The notes under the pieces were generated by a model. The model was not told the DNA's origin. It was given only the letters and a program-made list of their open reading frames with translations, and did not search any database. A DNA stretch of 64,000 nucleotides from an uncultured Hyphomonadaceae bacterium (GTDB taxonomy: Bacteria > Pseudomonadota > Alphaproteobacteria > Caulobacterales > Hyphomonadaceae): contig CAJXOF010000005.1 in NCBI GenBank assembly GCA_913057945.1, positions 1-64,000 on the forward strand, in the 5' to 3' direction. This document shows, in pieces, positions 1-8,318 of the stretch; position 1 is the first letter of the stretch, and each line of letters starts with the position of its first letter. Made by a program: the position numbers and the translations under genes.

Positions 1-313
1 CCAGGATCGCGCCGTCCATCTGGGCTGCACCGGTGATCATGTTCTTGACGTAGTCAGCGTGACCCGGGCAGTCGACGTGGGCGTAGTGACGGTTTTCCGT
101 CTCGTATTCCACGTGCGCCGTGTTGATCGTGATGCCACGGGCTTTCTCTTCCGGCGCGGAGTCAATGTCCGCATAGGACTTGGACTCGCCACCGGAAGCT
201 TCCGCCAGCACCATCGAAATCGCTGCCGTCAGCGTCGTCTTGCCGTGGTCAACGTGGCCAATCGTGCCGATGTTAACGTGCGGCTTGTTGCGTTCAAACT
301 TTGCCTTGCCCAT
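1..313 (-). CDS. tuf: Elongation factor Tu, N-terminal part (runs off the window)
   Basis: GTPase that delivers aminoacyl-tRNA to the ribosome. Only the first ~104 codons are present; the rest lies beyond base 1. Reading the reverse strand from the ATG at 313 gives [20 protein letters not shown] followed by the P-loop GHVDHGKTT (about residues 18-26), the switch I threonine region (ARGITINT, ~60) and the G3 motif [12 protein letters not shown] (~80-91). These are invariant EF-Tu elements, so identity is secure. A good ribosome-binding site (AAGGAGAGG) precedes the start. It is divergent from pgi, with about 210 bases between the two starts that must carry both promoters. Confidence 0.97.
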   Translation of the reverse strand, partial: MGKAKFERNKPHVNIGTIGHVDHGKTTLTAAISMVLAEASGGESKSYADIDSAPEEKARGITINTAHVEYETENRHYAHVDCPGHADYVKNMITGAAQMDGAIL

Positions 314-521
314 CGGGCCTCTCCTTGGTTCAGATTAGGTGTCCGGCCCGCCGGACGGATAAACATCAGGCCGAGCAGCCTGTTAAACGCGCCTCATAGC
401 CATGTGTGGCGCCGGTTTCAAGCACGCAAATGCCAGTTCACTGCGGTCAGGTTTCCCGCCTTGCTCCAGTTGGAAACCCCGGATAAGCGGAAGCGGCCAG
501 AACTTACGCAAGGACAATGAC

Positions 522-2078
522 ATGACCGCTGACCTTACGCCGCATGCCGAACGCGTGACCCGATCCTCCCTGAAAGCACTCGCAGAGGCGCGCGCCTCGA
601 TGGCGCCATTGCGCGCTGCGGGTTGGTCCATCGACCTGTCGCGACAGTATCTCGACGCCGATGCAGAGGCCGCCTTGCTGGATTTCGGACGCGATTCGAG
701 CCTTCAATCGGCAGCCGATCACCTGTTCGCCGGAGACATTGTGAACCCGTCGGAGAACCGCCCGGCCCTGCATTGGGCATTGCGGGCGCAGGCTGAATTG
801 TCCGGCGAGGCTGAGACTGTCCGGCAAAGCTTGCAGCCAGCGCTGGCGTTTGCCCGCGATGTCGTGTCCGGCGCGGTCACCAGTTCGACTGGCGATCCTT
901 TTAACGCCGTTCTGCATATCGGCATTGGCGGATCGGATTTCGGCCCTCGCCTGATCGCGGACGCGTTCGAGGACAAGGCCTCCGGAAAAATCGACCTGCG
1001 CTTTTGCGCAAATGTCGACCCGTTCGATCTCGACCGGGCCATGCACGGCCTCGACCCGAAGCGCACGCTCGTCATCGGGGTCTCGAAATCCTTTGGAACG
1101 GAAGAAACCCTCTACAATCTCGCCCGCGCCCGGAAATGGCTGGAAGAAACGGTCGGAGACGAATCTCAGCAACATCTGGCGCTCGTGACCGCAAATGCAG
1201 ATCGCGCCAAGGCCTGGCTGGACGGCCGCGAAGCGCATGTCTTCGATATGCCGCTATCGGTCGGCGGACGCTTCTCGCTGTGGTCAGCCGCATCGCTCGC
1301 CTGCATGATCTATCTCGGCGCAGACGTCTTCGAAGAAATCCTGCAGGGCGCTGCAGACATGGACGCCCACGTCCGGTCAACGGCCCTGGAAGAGAATGCA
1401 GCCATGCGTCTGGCACTGCTCGACTACTGGAACGCAACAGTACGTAACGAAAAGATGCGCGTCCTGCTCGCCTATGCAAACCGTTTGCGGATGCTTCCGA
1501 CCTATCTGCAACAGCTTGAAATGGAATCGAACGGCAAGACCGTCGGCCCAACCGGCACGCCTGTGTCTGGCGCCACGGCCCCGGCCCTCTGGGGCGGCGA
1601 AGGCTCTGTCGGCCAGCATTCCTATCACCAATGGCTCCATCAGGGCTCGCAGGACGTGCCTTGCGAGTTCATCCTCGCCCCTGACCGTGACCGGGAGCCA
1701 GAAGGTATCAAGGCCCTCACAGCCCACGCACTCGCTCAGGCGGAAGTCCTCGCCAATGGCCGGGGCTTTGAAGACGTGAAGCGGGAGGAGCCCGACCTGT
1801 CCGACGATGTCGCGCGCCAGAAAGTTCATGCCGGTGGGCGTGCGTCCACCTTCTTGTCGCATGCCAAATTTGGCCCGAAAGCCTTTGGCGCACTGGTCTC
1901 CCTTTACGAACACCGGACCTATTTCGCCGGCCAGCTCTGGCATTTGAACCCGTTCGACCAATGGGGAGTAGAACGCGGCAAGACGATGGCCTCTCGCCTG
2001 AAGCCTGCCGTCGAGGGGAGCGCCAAGGCGGACGATCCTGTCACCTCCGCCCTTATCTCGATGATTACGGGGGAGTAG
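522..2078 (+). CDS. pgi: Glucose-6-phosphate isomerase
   Basis: Interconverts glucose 6-phosphate and fructose 6-phosphate in the cytoplasm. The 518-residue product has the SIS-fold signatures: LHIGIGGSDFGPRLIADAF, the SKSFGTEETLYN segment carrying a phosphate-binding and catalytic region, and the C-terminal GSVGQHSYHQWLHQGSQ block with the conserved His and Gln. I use the ATG at 522 because AAGGACAA lies just upstream; the reading frame stays open to 402 but that extra N-terminus (Cys- and Ser-rich) does not look like the family. Length matches the shorter alphaproteobacterial PGI type. The stop is 52 bases before the ATG of the next gene. Confidence 0.97.
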   Translation: MTADLTPHAERVTRSSLKALAEARASMAPLRAAGWSIDLSRQYLDADAEAALLDFGRDSSLQSAADHLFAGDIVNPSENRPALHWALRAQAELSGEAETVRQSLQPALAFARDVVSGAVTSSTGDPFNAVLHIGIGGSDFGPRLIADAFEDKASGKIDLRFCANVDPFDLDRAMHGLDPKRTLVIGVSKSFGTEETLYNLARARKWLEETVGDESQQHLALVTANADRAKAWLDGREAHVFDMPLSVGGRFSLWSAASLACMIYLGADVFEEILQGAADMDAHVRSTALEENAAMRLALLDYWNATVRNEKMRVLLAYANRLRMLPTYLQQLEMESNGKTVGPTGTPVSGATAPALWGGEGSVGQHSYHQWLHQGSQDVPCEFILAPDRDREPEGIKALTAHALAQAEVLANGRGFEDVKREEPDLSDDVARQKVHAGGRASTFLSHAKFGPKAFGALVSLYEHRTYFAGQLWHLNPFDQWGVERGKTMASRLKPAVEGSAKADDPVTSALISMITGE

Positions 2079-2130
2079 GCCGATCCGCGTCCTGCGAGAA
2101 GTCTGTGTCGGAGAGACCCGCGAGGTCCTG

Positions 2131-3102
2131 ATGGGTGATGACGGATTGCCGATTGCCCTCCGACTTGAGCGCTGGTCGGATGGGGCGAGCCGTTTGAAAC
2201 TGGGCCAGCGGGTCAGCGCGCGTATCCGCTCCCTCAAACCTGATCAGGGCGGCGCATTTGTTGAGACGCGCGACAAGGCAGAAGCCTTCCTGCGCCTGCC
2301 TGCCGGTCATGGCCTGACCGAAGGCCAGCTCATTGATGTCACCGTCTTGTCTGAAGCCCGGCAGGACAAGCTTCCACGCGTCTCCATGAAAGAGACTGAT
2401 GCAGAATCATTCGGCATAGATTTCCGGGATAACATTCCGGTCGAAGATGTCAAAATCGGGGACGAACAGGTCGAAGCGGCTTTTGAAGATGCGCTCTCTC
2501 CTGCCGTGGTCATTCCGAATGGAGGGCGATTACGCATAGATCGGACCCATGCGCTGGTCGCCGTCGACATCGATTCCGCCGGACGACGCGGTAAGGGTAG
2601 CGCGGCAAGTAAAGCGCTCCAGCTGAACCTCGACGCCTGCGACGCGCTCTCGCGCCAGATCGGGCTCAGGAAGTTAGGCGGCCTCATCATTCTGGATTGC
2701 GTCGCGCCCCTGAATGCCGGGTCGCGTCAGAAGGTACAGGACGCCATCAGATCCCGCCTTGAAACAACAGGATTTCCAACGGCTACGGTGCTTGCACCCT
2801 CCCAGTTGGGGCTCATGGAAATGTCCCTGCCCTGGCGCGAAACGCCGTTGGACGAGCGCGTATTGGATGAACGCCGGGAACTCTCCGACGAATCGCTCTG
2901 CCTCGCCGGGTTGAGGCTGCTCGAACGCACGGCAGCGAAGAGCCCGATGGACCAGCTTGTCTTGGAGCTGCCTGAACGGGCCATGACATGGCTCGAAGGC
3001 CGGGGCGCACCTTTGATGGCGACGCTCTCCGATAAATATGGTCATCGCGTCTCATACCTGGCCTCGACGAAGCGCGCGCCAATCGTATATCAGGCCCCAT
3101 GA
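2131..3102 (+). CDS. RNase E/G family protein (short form)
   Basis: Member of the ribonuclease E/G superfamily. A short S1-like segment (QRVSARIRSLKPDQGGAFVE) is followed by the catalytic core: VAVDIDSAG and LGGLIILDC supply the two aspartates that in RNase E bind magnesium, and PSQLGLMEMSLPWR matches the end of the nuclease domain. It lacks the Zn-link and scaffold regions of true RNase E and is shorter than RNase G (~490). The coordinates use the first ATG, but the in-frame sequence upstream (from 2083, IRVLREVCVGETREVL) aligns with the RNase G N-terminus, so translation probably begins earlier on a non-ATG codon. It overlaps yacG by four bases (ATGA). Confidence 0.88.
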   Translation: MGDDGLPIALRLERWSDGASRLKLGQRVSARIRSLKPDQGGAFVETRDKAEAFLRLPAGHGLTEGQLIDVTVLSEARQDKLPRVSMKETDAESFGIDFRDNIPVEDVKIGDEQVEAAFEDALSPAVVIPNGGRLRIDRTHALVAVDIDSAGRRGKGSAASKALQLNLDACDALSRQIGLRKLGGLIILDCVAPLNAGSRQKVQDAIRSRLETTGFPTATVLAPSQLGLMEMSLPWRETPLDERVLDERRELSDESLCLAGLRLLERTAAKSPMDQLVLELPERAMTWLEGRGAPLMATLSDKYGHRVSYLASTKRAPIVYQAP

Positions 3103-3308
3103 GCAAACCTGTTTCCCCGAAATCCACCCAACCGAAATGCGCTCAGTGCCGGAAGAACCCCGTCTCTGCGCAGTACCGGCCTTTCTGTTCGAAACGTTGC
3201 GCAGATGTCGATCTGAACAAGTGGCTGTCTGAAGGATATGCCATTCCGGGCGCACCTGCCGACCTTGCCGATGATGTACCGGGCCAAGAGATGTCAGAAG
3301 ATGACTGA
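3099..3308 (+). CDS. yacG: DNA gyrase inhibitor YacG (zinc-finger protein)
   Basis: Small zinc-binding protein of 69 residues; family members bind GyrB and inhibit gyrase (known for E. coli YacG). The zinc ligands are visible as CAQC (residues ~16-19) and CSKRC (~31-35), followed by the typical VDLNKWLSEGYAIPG helix and a short acidic tail. The start overlaps the stop of the RNase E/G-like gene in an ATGA arrangement, which suggests translational coupling; the same neighbour pair is common in alphaproteobacteria. Confidence 0.93.
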   Translation: MSKPVSPKSTQPKCAQCRKNPVSAQYRPFCSKRCADVDLNKWLSEGYAIPGAPADLADDVPGQEMSEDD

Positions 3309-3365
3309 AAACAGCATGGACAAGATTACAAGCCTTCGTTAGATACCGCGCTTCCCCAGTGGCCC

Positions 3366-3440
3366 GCCCGGGTAGCTCAGGGGTAGAGCAGCGGATTGAA
3401 AATCCGCGTGTCGGTGGTTCGATTCCGCCCCCGGGCACCA
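3366..3440 (+). tRNA. tRNA-Phe(GAA)
   Basis: A 75-base cloverleaf with CCA encoded at 3438-3440. Acceptor arms GCCCGGG (3366-3372) and CCCGGGC (3430-3436) pair fully. The anticodon stem GCGGA/TCCGC encloses the loop TTGAAAA, giving anticodon GAA. The T-arm contains GGTTCGATTCC. It lies 57 bases after yacG on the same strand. Confidence 0.97.
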
Positions 3441-3617
3441 TCTTTTCGAGACACCCTCCAAACATATAATGTTTACCACGGTCCGCGCGCCGCCGCGAAA
3501 GACCCTCCGTTCGAGGGGAAACCGGCCTCCTTGACCTGTATCAACAGTATGGATTGCTGCCTCCAATAAGGCGCTGTCTCTACGTGAGTCCCTGGCGTAT
3601 TTTCTAGAGAGGACCGG

Positions 3618-5000
3618 ATGGCGGCACCGAGGTTTACCTATCGACGACTGAACCGGCGCCTTGATGTCCTGGTCAAGGGACGGCTCTGGCTTCAGGTGAT
3701 TATCGCCTTGGTCGCAGGCATCTCTCTCGGCTTGCTCCTCGGCCCAGACCTGGCGCTTATACCGCGCTCTCAGGCAGACCTCATTGGAGACTGGCTCGCC
3801 CTGCCTGGAAAGCTGTTCCTGGCCTTGATCCGCATGGTGATCATTCCATTGGCCTCCAGTTCCATTGTCCTGGGCATCGCTGGGACGGGCGGTGGCGAAG
3901 CGCTGAAAACCGTCGCCCGGAAACTCATCAGCTTCGTGCTCCTGACGACGGTTGTGGCGACGGTCATTGGCGTATCGCTCGCGCGGATGATTCGACCGGG
4001 CCGCTCGCTTGACGAAAGTCTCCCCCTGCCGCCGAGCCTCAAACCCGAACATCTGGAACTTGCCGAGCCGGCCCCCTCTGCGCTTGAGGAAATCACGCAC
4101 AGCCTGCCGGACCTCATCACGAATTTGATCCCACAGAACGTCACCGCATCCCTGCTTGAACAGGATATGCTCGCCATTGTCGTATTTTCCTTGTTCGTCG
4201 GCATCGCAGCAATCACGACCGACAAGCGCGAACTGACCCGGCCACTTGTGGCCCTGACTGAAGCGGTACTTGAGATCAGCATGACGGTCATCCGAACTGC
4301 CATGCGGTTCGCCCCCCTGGCCGTGTTTGGCCTGATGGCCGAAACGATATCGGCGAGCGGTATCCGGACGCTTGCTGACCTTGCGATCTATTGCGGCATC
4401 GTGCTGAGCGGCTTGGCCCTTCTCCTGGTTCTCTACATCCTGATTGCGGCCGTTCTGGGCAGGATGGGGCCACGAGCTTTTCTAAGTGCTGTCGGACCCG
4501 TGCAGCTTCTGGCGTTTTCGACGTCCAGCTCTGCCGCGGTAATGCCACTCACCATGAAAACCGCTGTCGAAAAGCTAAAGACACCGCCTGCTCTCGCTGG
4601 CGCGATTGTGCCGCTCGCGTCCACCGTCAACATGGCCGGCACGGCGCTCTACCAGTCCGTCGCAATCGTGTTTCTGGCAGATATTGCCGGCGCACCCCTG
4701 TCGTATGGCGACCTCGCCCTTGTCATGGTGACGCTGACCGGTGCGTCCATCGGCGCGCCCGCAGCCCCTGGCGCCAGTATCGCAATCCTGTCAGCAACCG
4801 CTGCCAGCTTCGGCGTCCCTCTCACAGGGCTTGCGCTGGTGGTCGGCGTCGACCGCATTCTCGACATGGCGCGAACCCTGGTGAACGTTACCGGCGATCT
4901 CGTTCTGTGCCGTATCCTTTCCCCGAAGGCGGGTGTGCTTTCGCCATCCCCTCAACCGGCAGCAGATCCCATTTCGGATGCCCCTCCCCCGCTGGAGTGA
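3618..5000 (+). CDS. Dicarboxylate/amino acid:cation symporter (DAACS family)
   Basis: Inner-membrane Na+ or H+ coupled uptake protein of the GltP/DctA family, 460 residues. About eight hydrophobic segments are visible. Family hallmarks are the serine-rich hairpin (STSSSAAVMPLTMK, about residue 305), the TM7 motif region (STVNMAGTALYQS, where GltPh has NMDGT) and the second hairpin (GAPAAPGASIAIL). An alanine replaces the aspartate of NMDGT, a cation-binding position, so ion coupling may differ. A basic N-terminal tail and a proline-rich C-terminal tail flank the core. AGAGGA precedes the ATG. Substrate (glutamate, aspartate or C4-dicarboxylate) cannot be assigned. Confidence 0.9.
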   Translation: MAAPRFTYRRLNRRLDVLVKGRLWLQVIIALVAGISLGLLLGPDLALIPRSQADLIGDWLALPGKLFLALIRMVIIPLASSSIVLGIAGTGGGEALKTVARKLISFVLLTTVVATVIGVSLARMIRPGRSLDESLPLPPSLKPEHLELAEPAPSALEEITHSLPDLITNLIPQNVTASLLEQDMLAIVVFSLFVGIAAITTDKRELTRPLVALTEAVLEISMTVIRTAMRFAPLAVFGLMAETISASGIRTLADLAIYCGIVLSGLALLLVLYILIAAVLGRMGPRAFLSAVGPVQLLAFSTSSSAAVMPLTMKTAVEKLKTPPALAGAIVPLASTVNMAGTALYQSVAIVFLADIAGAPLSYGDLALVMVTLTGASIGAPAAPGASIAILSATAASFGVPLTGLALVVGVDRILDMARTLVNVTGDLVLCRILSPKAGVLSPSPQPAADPISDAPPPLE

Positions 5001-5049
5001 TCAACACCTCCGCAGGTATAAGCACACTACTATCCGTTGGATGTCTCCT

Positions 5050-5682
5050 TCAGGCTGCCTTGTTGCCTTTGGTTGGCGGCAGGACAGAGGACTCCAATAC
5101 TCCGGGCTCATCCCACGCCCCTTCTGGGCGAATGATCCGATAAGGGTCTTCATCGAATGCCAGTTTTTGCGGATGATGCGGAATGGGAATCTCGATTTCG
5201 CGGTATTCATAGCCGGAGAACCAGAAGGGCGTGCGCCCCTCAATCAGGTGGCATTTGAATGTGCGTGACCAGACCGGCCAGAGCCGGGCCTGTATCTGAC
5301 CGACCATCCGCGCATAGCCCTTCCGGGACACGATCTCGAAGCCGGCAGCGAGCAATATTCGCAATCCGGGACGCCCCCGTTCGCTCGGCAGCAAGGTAAT
5401 ACGCTCCAGCTTCGCAAACTCGGCAAACCAGCGGATGCGCAAGGTCCCGACCGGACGGCCATTTGTCTTCAGGATGAGATGAGTTGCGCAAAGATCATTC
5501 CCGTCAAACTCCTCCTCATATGGACAGTCCTGTTCCGTGAGGAAAACAGCTGACCGGATCGCGCTGACCTGATGGTAGCCATCCAGGGTGCGAACCACAT
5601 CTGCCGTGTAGGTCTGATGAGCTTCTGGCGGCACCGGCCGGAGAAGCACCGATTCCCCCACCGTATTCCGAGCGCGACTCAC
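5050..5682 (-). CDS. GNAT-fold acyltransferase-like protein
   Basis: A 210-residue cytoplasmic protein resembling the GNAT/acyl-homoserine-lactone-synthase-like N-acyltransferases. The region HQVSAIRSAVFLTEQDCPYE followed by EEFDGNDLCATHLI, VGTLRIRW and LERITLLPSERGRPG gives the usual order of strands and the substrate-binding arginine/acidic residues, then an ILLAAGFEIVSRKG helix. The C-terminal third (WFSGYEYREIEIPI onwards) is not recognised. Its start overlaps the stop of the upstream gene (ATGA at 5679-5682), so both are probably made together. Substrate and acyl donor are unknown. Confidence 0.6.
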   Translation of the reverse strand: MSRARNTVGESVLLRPVPPEAHQTYTADVVRTLDGYHQVSAIRSAVFLTEQDCPYEEEFDGNDLCATHLILKTNGRPVGTLRIRWFAEFAKLERITLLPSERGRPGLRILLAAGFEIVSRKGYARMVGQIQARLWPVWSRTFKCHLIEGRTPFWFSGYEYREIEIPIPHHPQKLAFDEDPYRIIRPEGAWDEPGVLESSVLPPTKGNKAA

Positions 5683-6257
5683 GAAGCGTGATCCATGATT
5701 TGCCGGAAAGGAGGCTGGATATACAAATCTGGAAGCCCCCCCTCAAATTTCTGAAACCCCAGACTCAGCATGGAACGGCGGCCGTCCTCAGTGGCCCCGC
5801 GCGCATAGGCTGGAAACACGCCGAACATTTCCACCCGCAGTACCGCAGACGCCGTCATGATCTTCTTCCGGGCCTCAGGCGTCTTGCCCGCATAGACGCC
5901 CACATAGAAGGCCGACACGCCCTGTCCCTGTGCAGCAAGATGTTCATGACGGGGCGCTGCGGGGTCATATGACCCATCTCTCACGGCAGCCTCGCCAGCT
6001 TCGGTTAACGGGAGGGTGAGGAAGATTCCCTCCACAGGATCGCCCGTCACCCAAGCCGTCATGCCGGTTTGCACGTTCATCCTTGAAATAGAATCAACAG
6101 AGGCAAGTTTCCCATCAATCAGGTTTTCCGCCATGGAAACCGCCGCCTCCAGTTCCTCGCGAGTCGCAAGCCGGAATCCGAAGTCTTTCGCGCGCGCAAC
6201 GAGCACTACAGCGTCAACATTGGCCAAGACCATTTTTCTAGTCTGCGTTGCATTCAT
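5679..6257 (-). CDS. Uncharacterised protein paired with a GNAT-like gene
   Basis: Not recognised with confidence. The 192-residue product is soluble and without signal peptide. Its last 75 residues (GVSAFYVGVYAGKTPEAR, then a helix, then RRSMLSLGFQKFEGG) have the strand-helix pattern and the final 'GF' of a GNAT domain but no canonical acyl-CoA pyrophosphate loop (Q/R-x-x-G-x-G/A). It is first in a two-gene unit with a four-base overlap to the GNAT-like gene and is divergent from a LysR regulator 64 bases away. A degenerate or regulatory GNAT partner is possible. Confidence 0.5.
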   Translation of the reverse strand: MNATQTRKMVLANVDAVVLVARAKDFGFRLATREELEAAVSMAENLIDGKLASVDSISRMNVQTGMTAWVTGDPVEGIFLTLPLTEAGEAAVRDGSYDPAAPRHEHLAAQGQGVSAFYVGVYAGKTPEARKKIMTASAVLRVEMFGVFPAYARGATEDGRRSMLSLGFQKFEGGLPDLYIQPPFRQIMDHAS

Positions 6258-6272
6258 GAGATTTCTCCATTA

Positions 6273-6289
6273 CATGGTTAATTTTCATG
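6273..6289. promoter_or_regulatory. Candidate operator between LysR gene and the GNAT-like pair
   Basis: An interrupted dyad CATG-N9-CATG lies in the 64-base divergent intergenic region, a usual location for a LysR-type binding site (T-N11-A core: T of the left arm to A of the right). It is AT-rich in the centre. Short arms make chance occurrence possible. Confidence 0.3.
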
Positions 6290-6321
6290 ACACAGTTTTA
6301 AGCGGGTGACTTCGGCGAGAA

Positions 6322-7266
6322 ATGAAACGGGGGCTTTCATACGCGAAAGACGATCACGCGCCTTTTGACAGGTTCGATTGGGATCGGCTGAGGGTCTTTC
6401 GCGCAGTTGCGCGGACGGGCAGCATGAGCGCGGCGGCAACCGTGCTGGGGGGATCGCTCCCCACGATCAGTCGTCGGGTGACCGATCTCGAAAGCGCCCT
6501 GCACACAGAGCTCTTTCACCGTCACCATACAGGCGTAGACCTTACCGAAGCAGGCCGCACTCTTCTGCGCCATGCTGACCTGATGGCCGATACGATCCAG
6601 GCCGCGCAGGACGAAGTTGGCGGCGCCGCAAATGATGAAGGAAACTACCTCCAGCTCATCTGCAGCGAAGCGCTCGCCCTTTATTGGATTGCGCCCCGGC
6701 TCTCAGCATTCCAGCTCAGCAATCCTGATCTGATCATTGATCTTACAATCACCGACTCGCCCTCTGATTTTCACCGACTGGCGGGGGATATCGCCCTACA
6801 GATGTCACGGCCGAGTGAGTCCGATCTGGTAGTCCGCCGAATCGGCCGGTCACATTATGCCGGATTCGTGTCCAGCGACTGGCAGGAGGCTCATCCCTTG
6901 CCAATCTCCCTATCGGGTCTCGCCCAAACAGGAGCCCTGATACATGCGCCCTATACAGAACACCTGAACCGATCCGGAAACGCGTTTCCCGAACTCGGCA
7001 TGATGCGCCGAATGAATGCCATGGAAGCCATGGTGTCATTCTGTCAGTCCTGCGTGGCTCCGGCCTTGTTACCGACCCATTTGATGGACAGGTTTGCGCA
7101 ACTTGTCGTCTGCCCGATCCCCCGCGCACCGGCGTTGGATGTCTGGCTGTATCATACCCCGCGCGTACGAAAACTTAAGAATGGAGGTCGTTTGCTTGAC
7201 TGGCTGCACGACATATTTGCGCCGGAAGAAAGCGACTGGTTCCGCCAAGTCGATGTGACGCGCTAA
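6322..7266 (+). CDS. LysR-family transcriptional regulator
   Basis: Predicted DNA-binding regulator of 314 residues. The N-terminal winged helix-turn-helix is clear (FRAVARTGSMSAAATVLGGS, then LPTISRRVTDLESALHTELF and LTEAGRTLL), followed by a linker helix and a periplasmic-binding-protein-like effector domain. It begins about 20 residues later than typical because of an N-terminal extension (MKRGLSYAKDDHAPFDRFDW). Divergent transcription from the 6257/5682 gene pair suggests that pair as the target. The inducer is unknown. It converges with the acyl-CoA dehydrogenase at 7274 with only seven bases between. Confidence 0.92.
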   Translation: MKRGLSYAKDDHAPFDRFDWDRLRVFRAVARTGSMSAAATVLGGSLPTISRRVTDLESALHTELFHRHHTGVDLTEAGRTLLRHADLMADTIQAAQDEVGGAANDEGNYLQLICSEALALYWIAPRLSAFQLSNPDLIIDLTITDSPSDFHRLAGDIALQMSRPSESDLVVRRIGRSHYAGFVSSDWQEAHPLPISLSGLAQTGALIHAPYTEHLNRSGNAFPELGMMRRMNAMEAMVSFCQSCVAPALLPTHLMDRFAQLVVCPIPRAPALDVWLYHTPRVRKLKNGGRLLDWLHDIFAPEESDWFRQVDVTR

Positions 7267-7273
7267 ATCCGCC

Positions 7274-8314
7274 CTAGGCCACCAGCCCTTGCTGCCGCGC
7301 TGCGAGTTCCCTCAACGCCATGGGCGACCCCATGACCTGCCGATTCACGCCAATCCGCTTGAACCAGTAATGCAGGCCCACAAGGTCCGTGAACCCCATG
7401 CCGCCATGCACTTCAGTTGAAGTCCTCGCGATGAAGGTTCCGATCTCAGAGATGTGCGCTTTTGCAAGGAATGCCATCGCCAGCGCCTCTTCATCCTCGA
7501 CGTCAATCGCATGCGCGGCATGCCAGAGCAGCGCCCGCGCCGGCTCAAGTTTCGCCGCCATTTCGGCGCATAGGTGTTTGACGGCCTGGAAGGATCCGAT
7601 CACCCGGCCGAATTGTTGCCTTTCGGCGGCATAGGCGACCGCCTTGTCCAACATGCATTGTGCAGCGCCGAGTGTGTCGGCCGCCATCAGGACGCAAGCG
7701 ACCGCAAAGACCCGGTCCACATCCCTGACCTGAATACCCTTGTCGATACTTTTCAGGCCAAGCTTTGAGAACACCCGTGTACGGTCAATGGTCTTGACGG
7801 GCTCTGCGGCTCCGGGCTCACCGGTATGGATCGCGTCATTGGCAAGGCAAAGCACATGGGTTGACCCGTGCACATCCATGGCCATCAATGTGCTTCCGGC
7901 AACGGTATCATCATGGATCAGCAGTCCGGAACCGTCCCGCCTCGACGTGAAATCATTCAGGGCGATCCCGAAACGGGTCTCGCCGGAGGCAATACCGTTT
8001 ACGAAGGCTGAGCCGGTATCCCGCAGGGCGTATGCTACCACCGAATTGGAGAGAAACCGGGCCGGTACGACGCCGTAACCGAAGCATTCCTGCACCAGTA
8101 TGGCGTCCAGCACGCCCAAGCCGGCGCCGCCATCCGCCTCGGGGACCAGTAACCCGTCCAGCCCGAGCGCGCCGAGGTCGGTCGCAAGCTGGGCGATTAC
8201 CACCTCATCGCCGGCGGCTACCTTCCGGATCAGGTCGAGCGGCACTTCCTCTGCCACAAACCGCCGGACGGTTTCCTGCAACATGATCTGGTCTTCTGAG
8301 AGTCCGAATTCCAT
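7274..8314 (-). CDS. Acyl-CoA dehydrogenase, smaller subunit type
   Basis: FAD-dependent acyl-CoA dehydrogenase family, 346 residues. The N-terminal helical domain begins MEFGLSEDQIMLQETVRRF; the C-terminal helical domain has YAAERQQFGRVIGSFQAVKH and STEVHGGMGFTDLVGLHYWFKR. The middle beta-domain is short and lacks the usual TEP/SG substrate-binding motifs. It lies four bases downstream of another acyl-CoA dehydrogenase gene. Such adjacent pairs, one member reduced, are known as heteromeric dehydrogenases in steroid and branched acyl side-chain degradation (for example mycobacterial FadE pairs); that role here is inference. Confidence 0.9.
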   Translation of the reverse strand: MEFGLSEDQIMLQETVRRFVAEEVPLDLIRKVAAGDEVVIAQLATDLGALGLDGLLVPEADGGAGLGVLDAILVQECFGYGVVPARFLSNSVVAYALRDTGSAFVNGIASGETRFGIALNDFTSRRDGSGLLIHDDTVAGSTLMAMDVHGSTHVLCLANDAIHTGEPGAAEPVKTIDRTRVFSKLGLKSIDKGIQVRDVDRVFAVACVLMAADTLGAAQCMLDKAVAYAAERQQFGRVIGSFQAVKHLCAEMAAKLEPARALLWHAAHAIDVEDEEALAMAFLAKAHISEIGTFIARTSTEVHGGMGFTDLVGLHYWFKRIGVNRQVMGSPMALRELAARQQGLVA

Positions 8315-8318
8315 GTTT

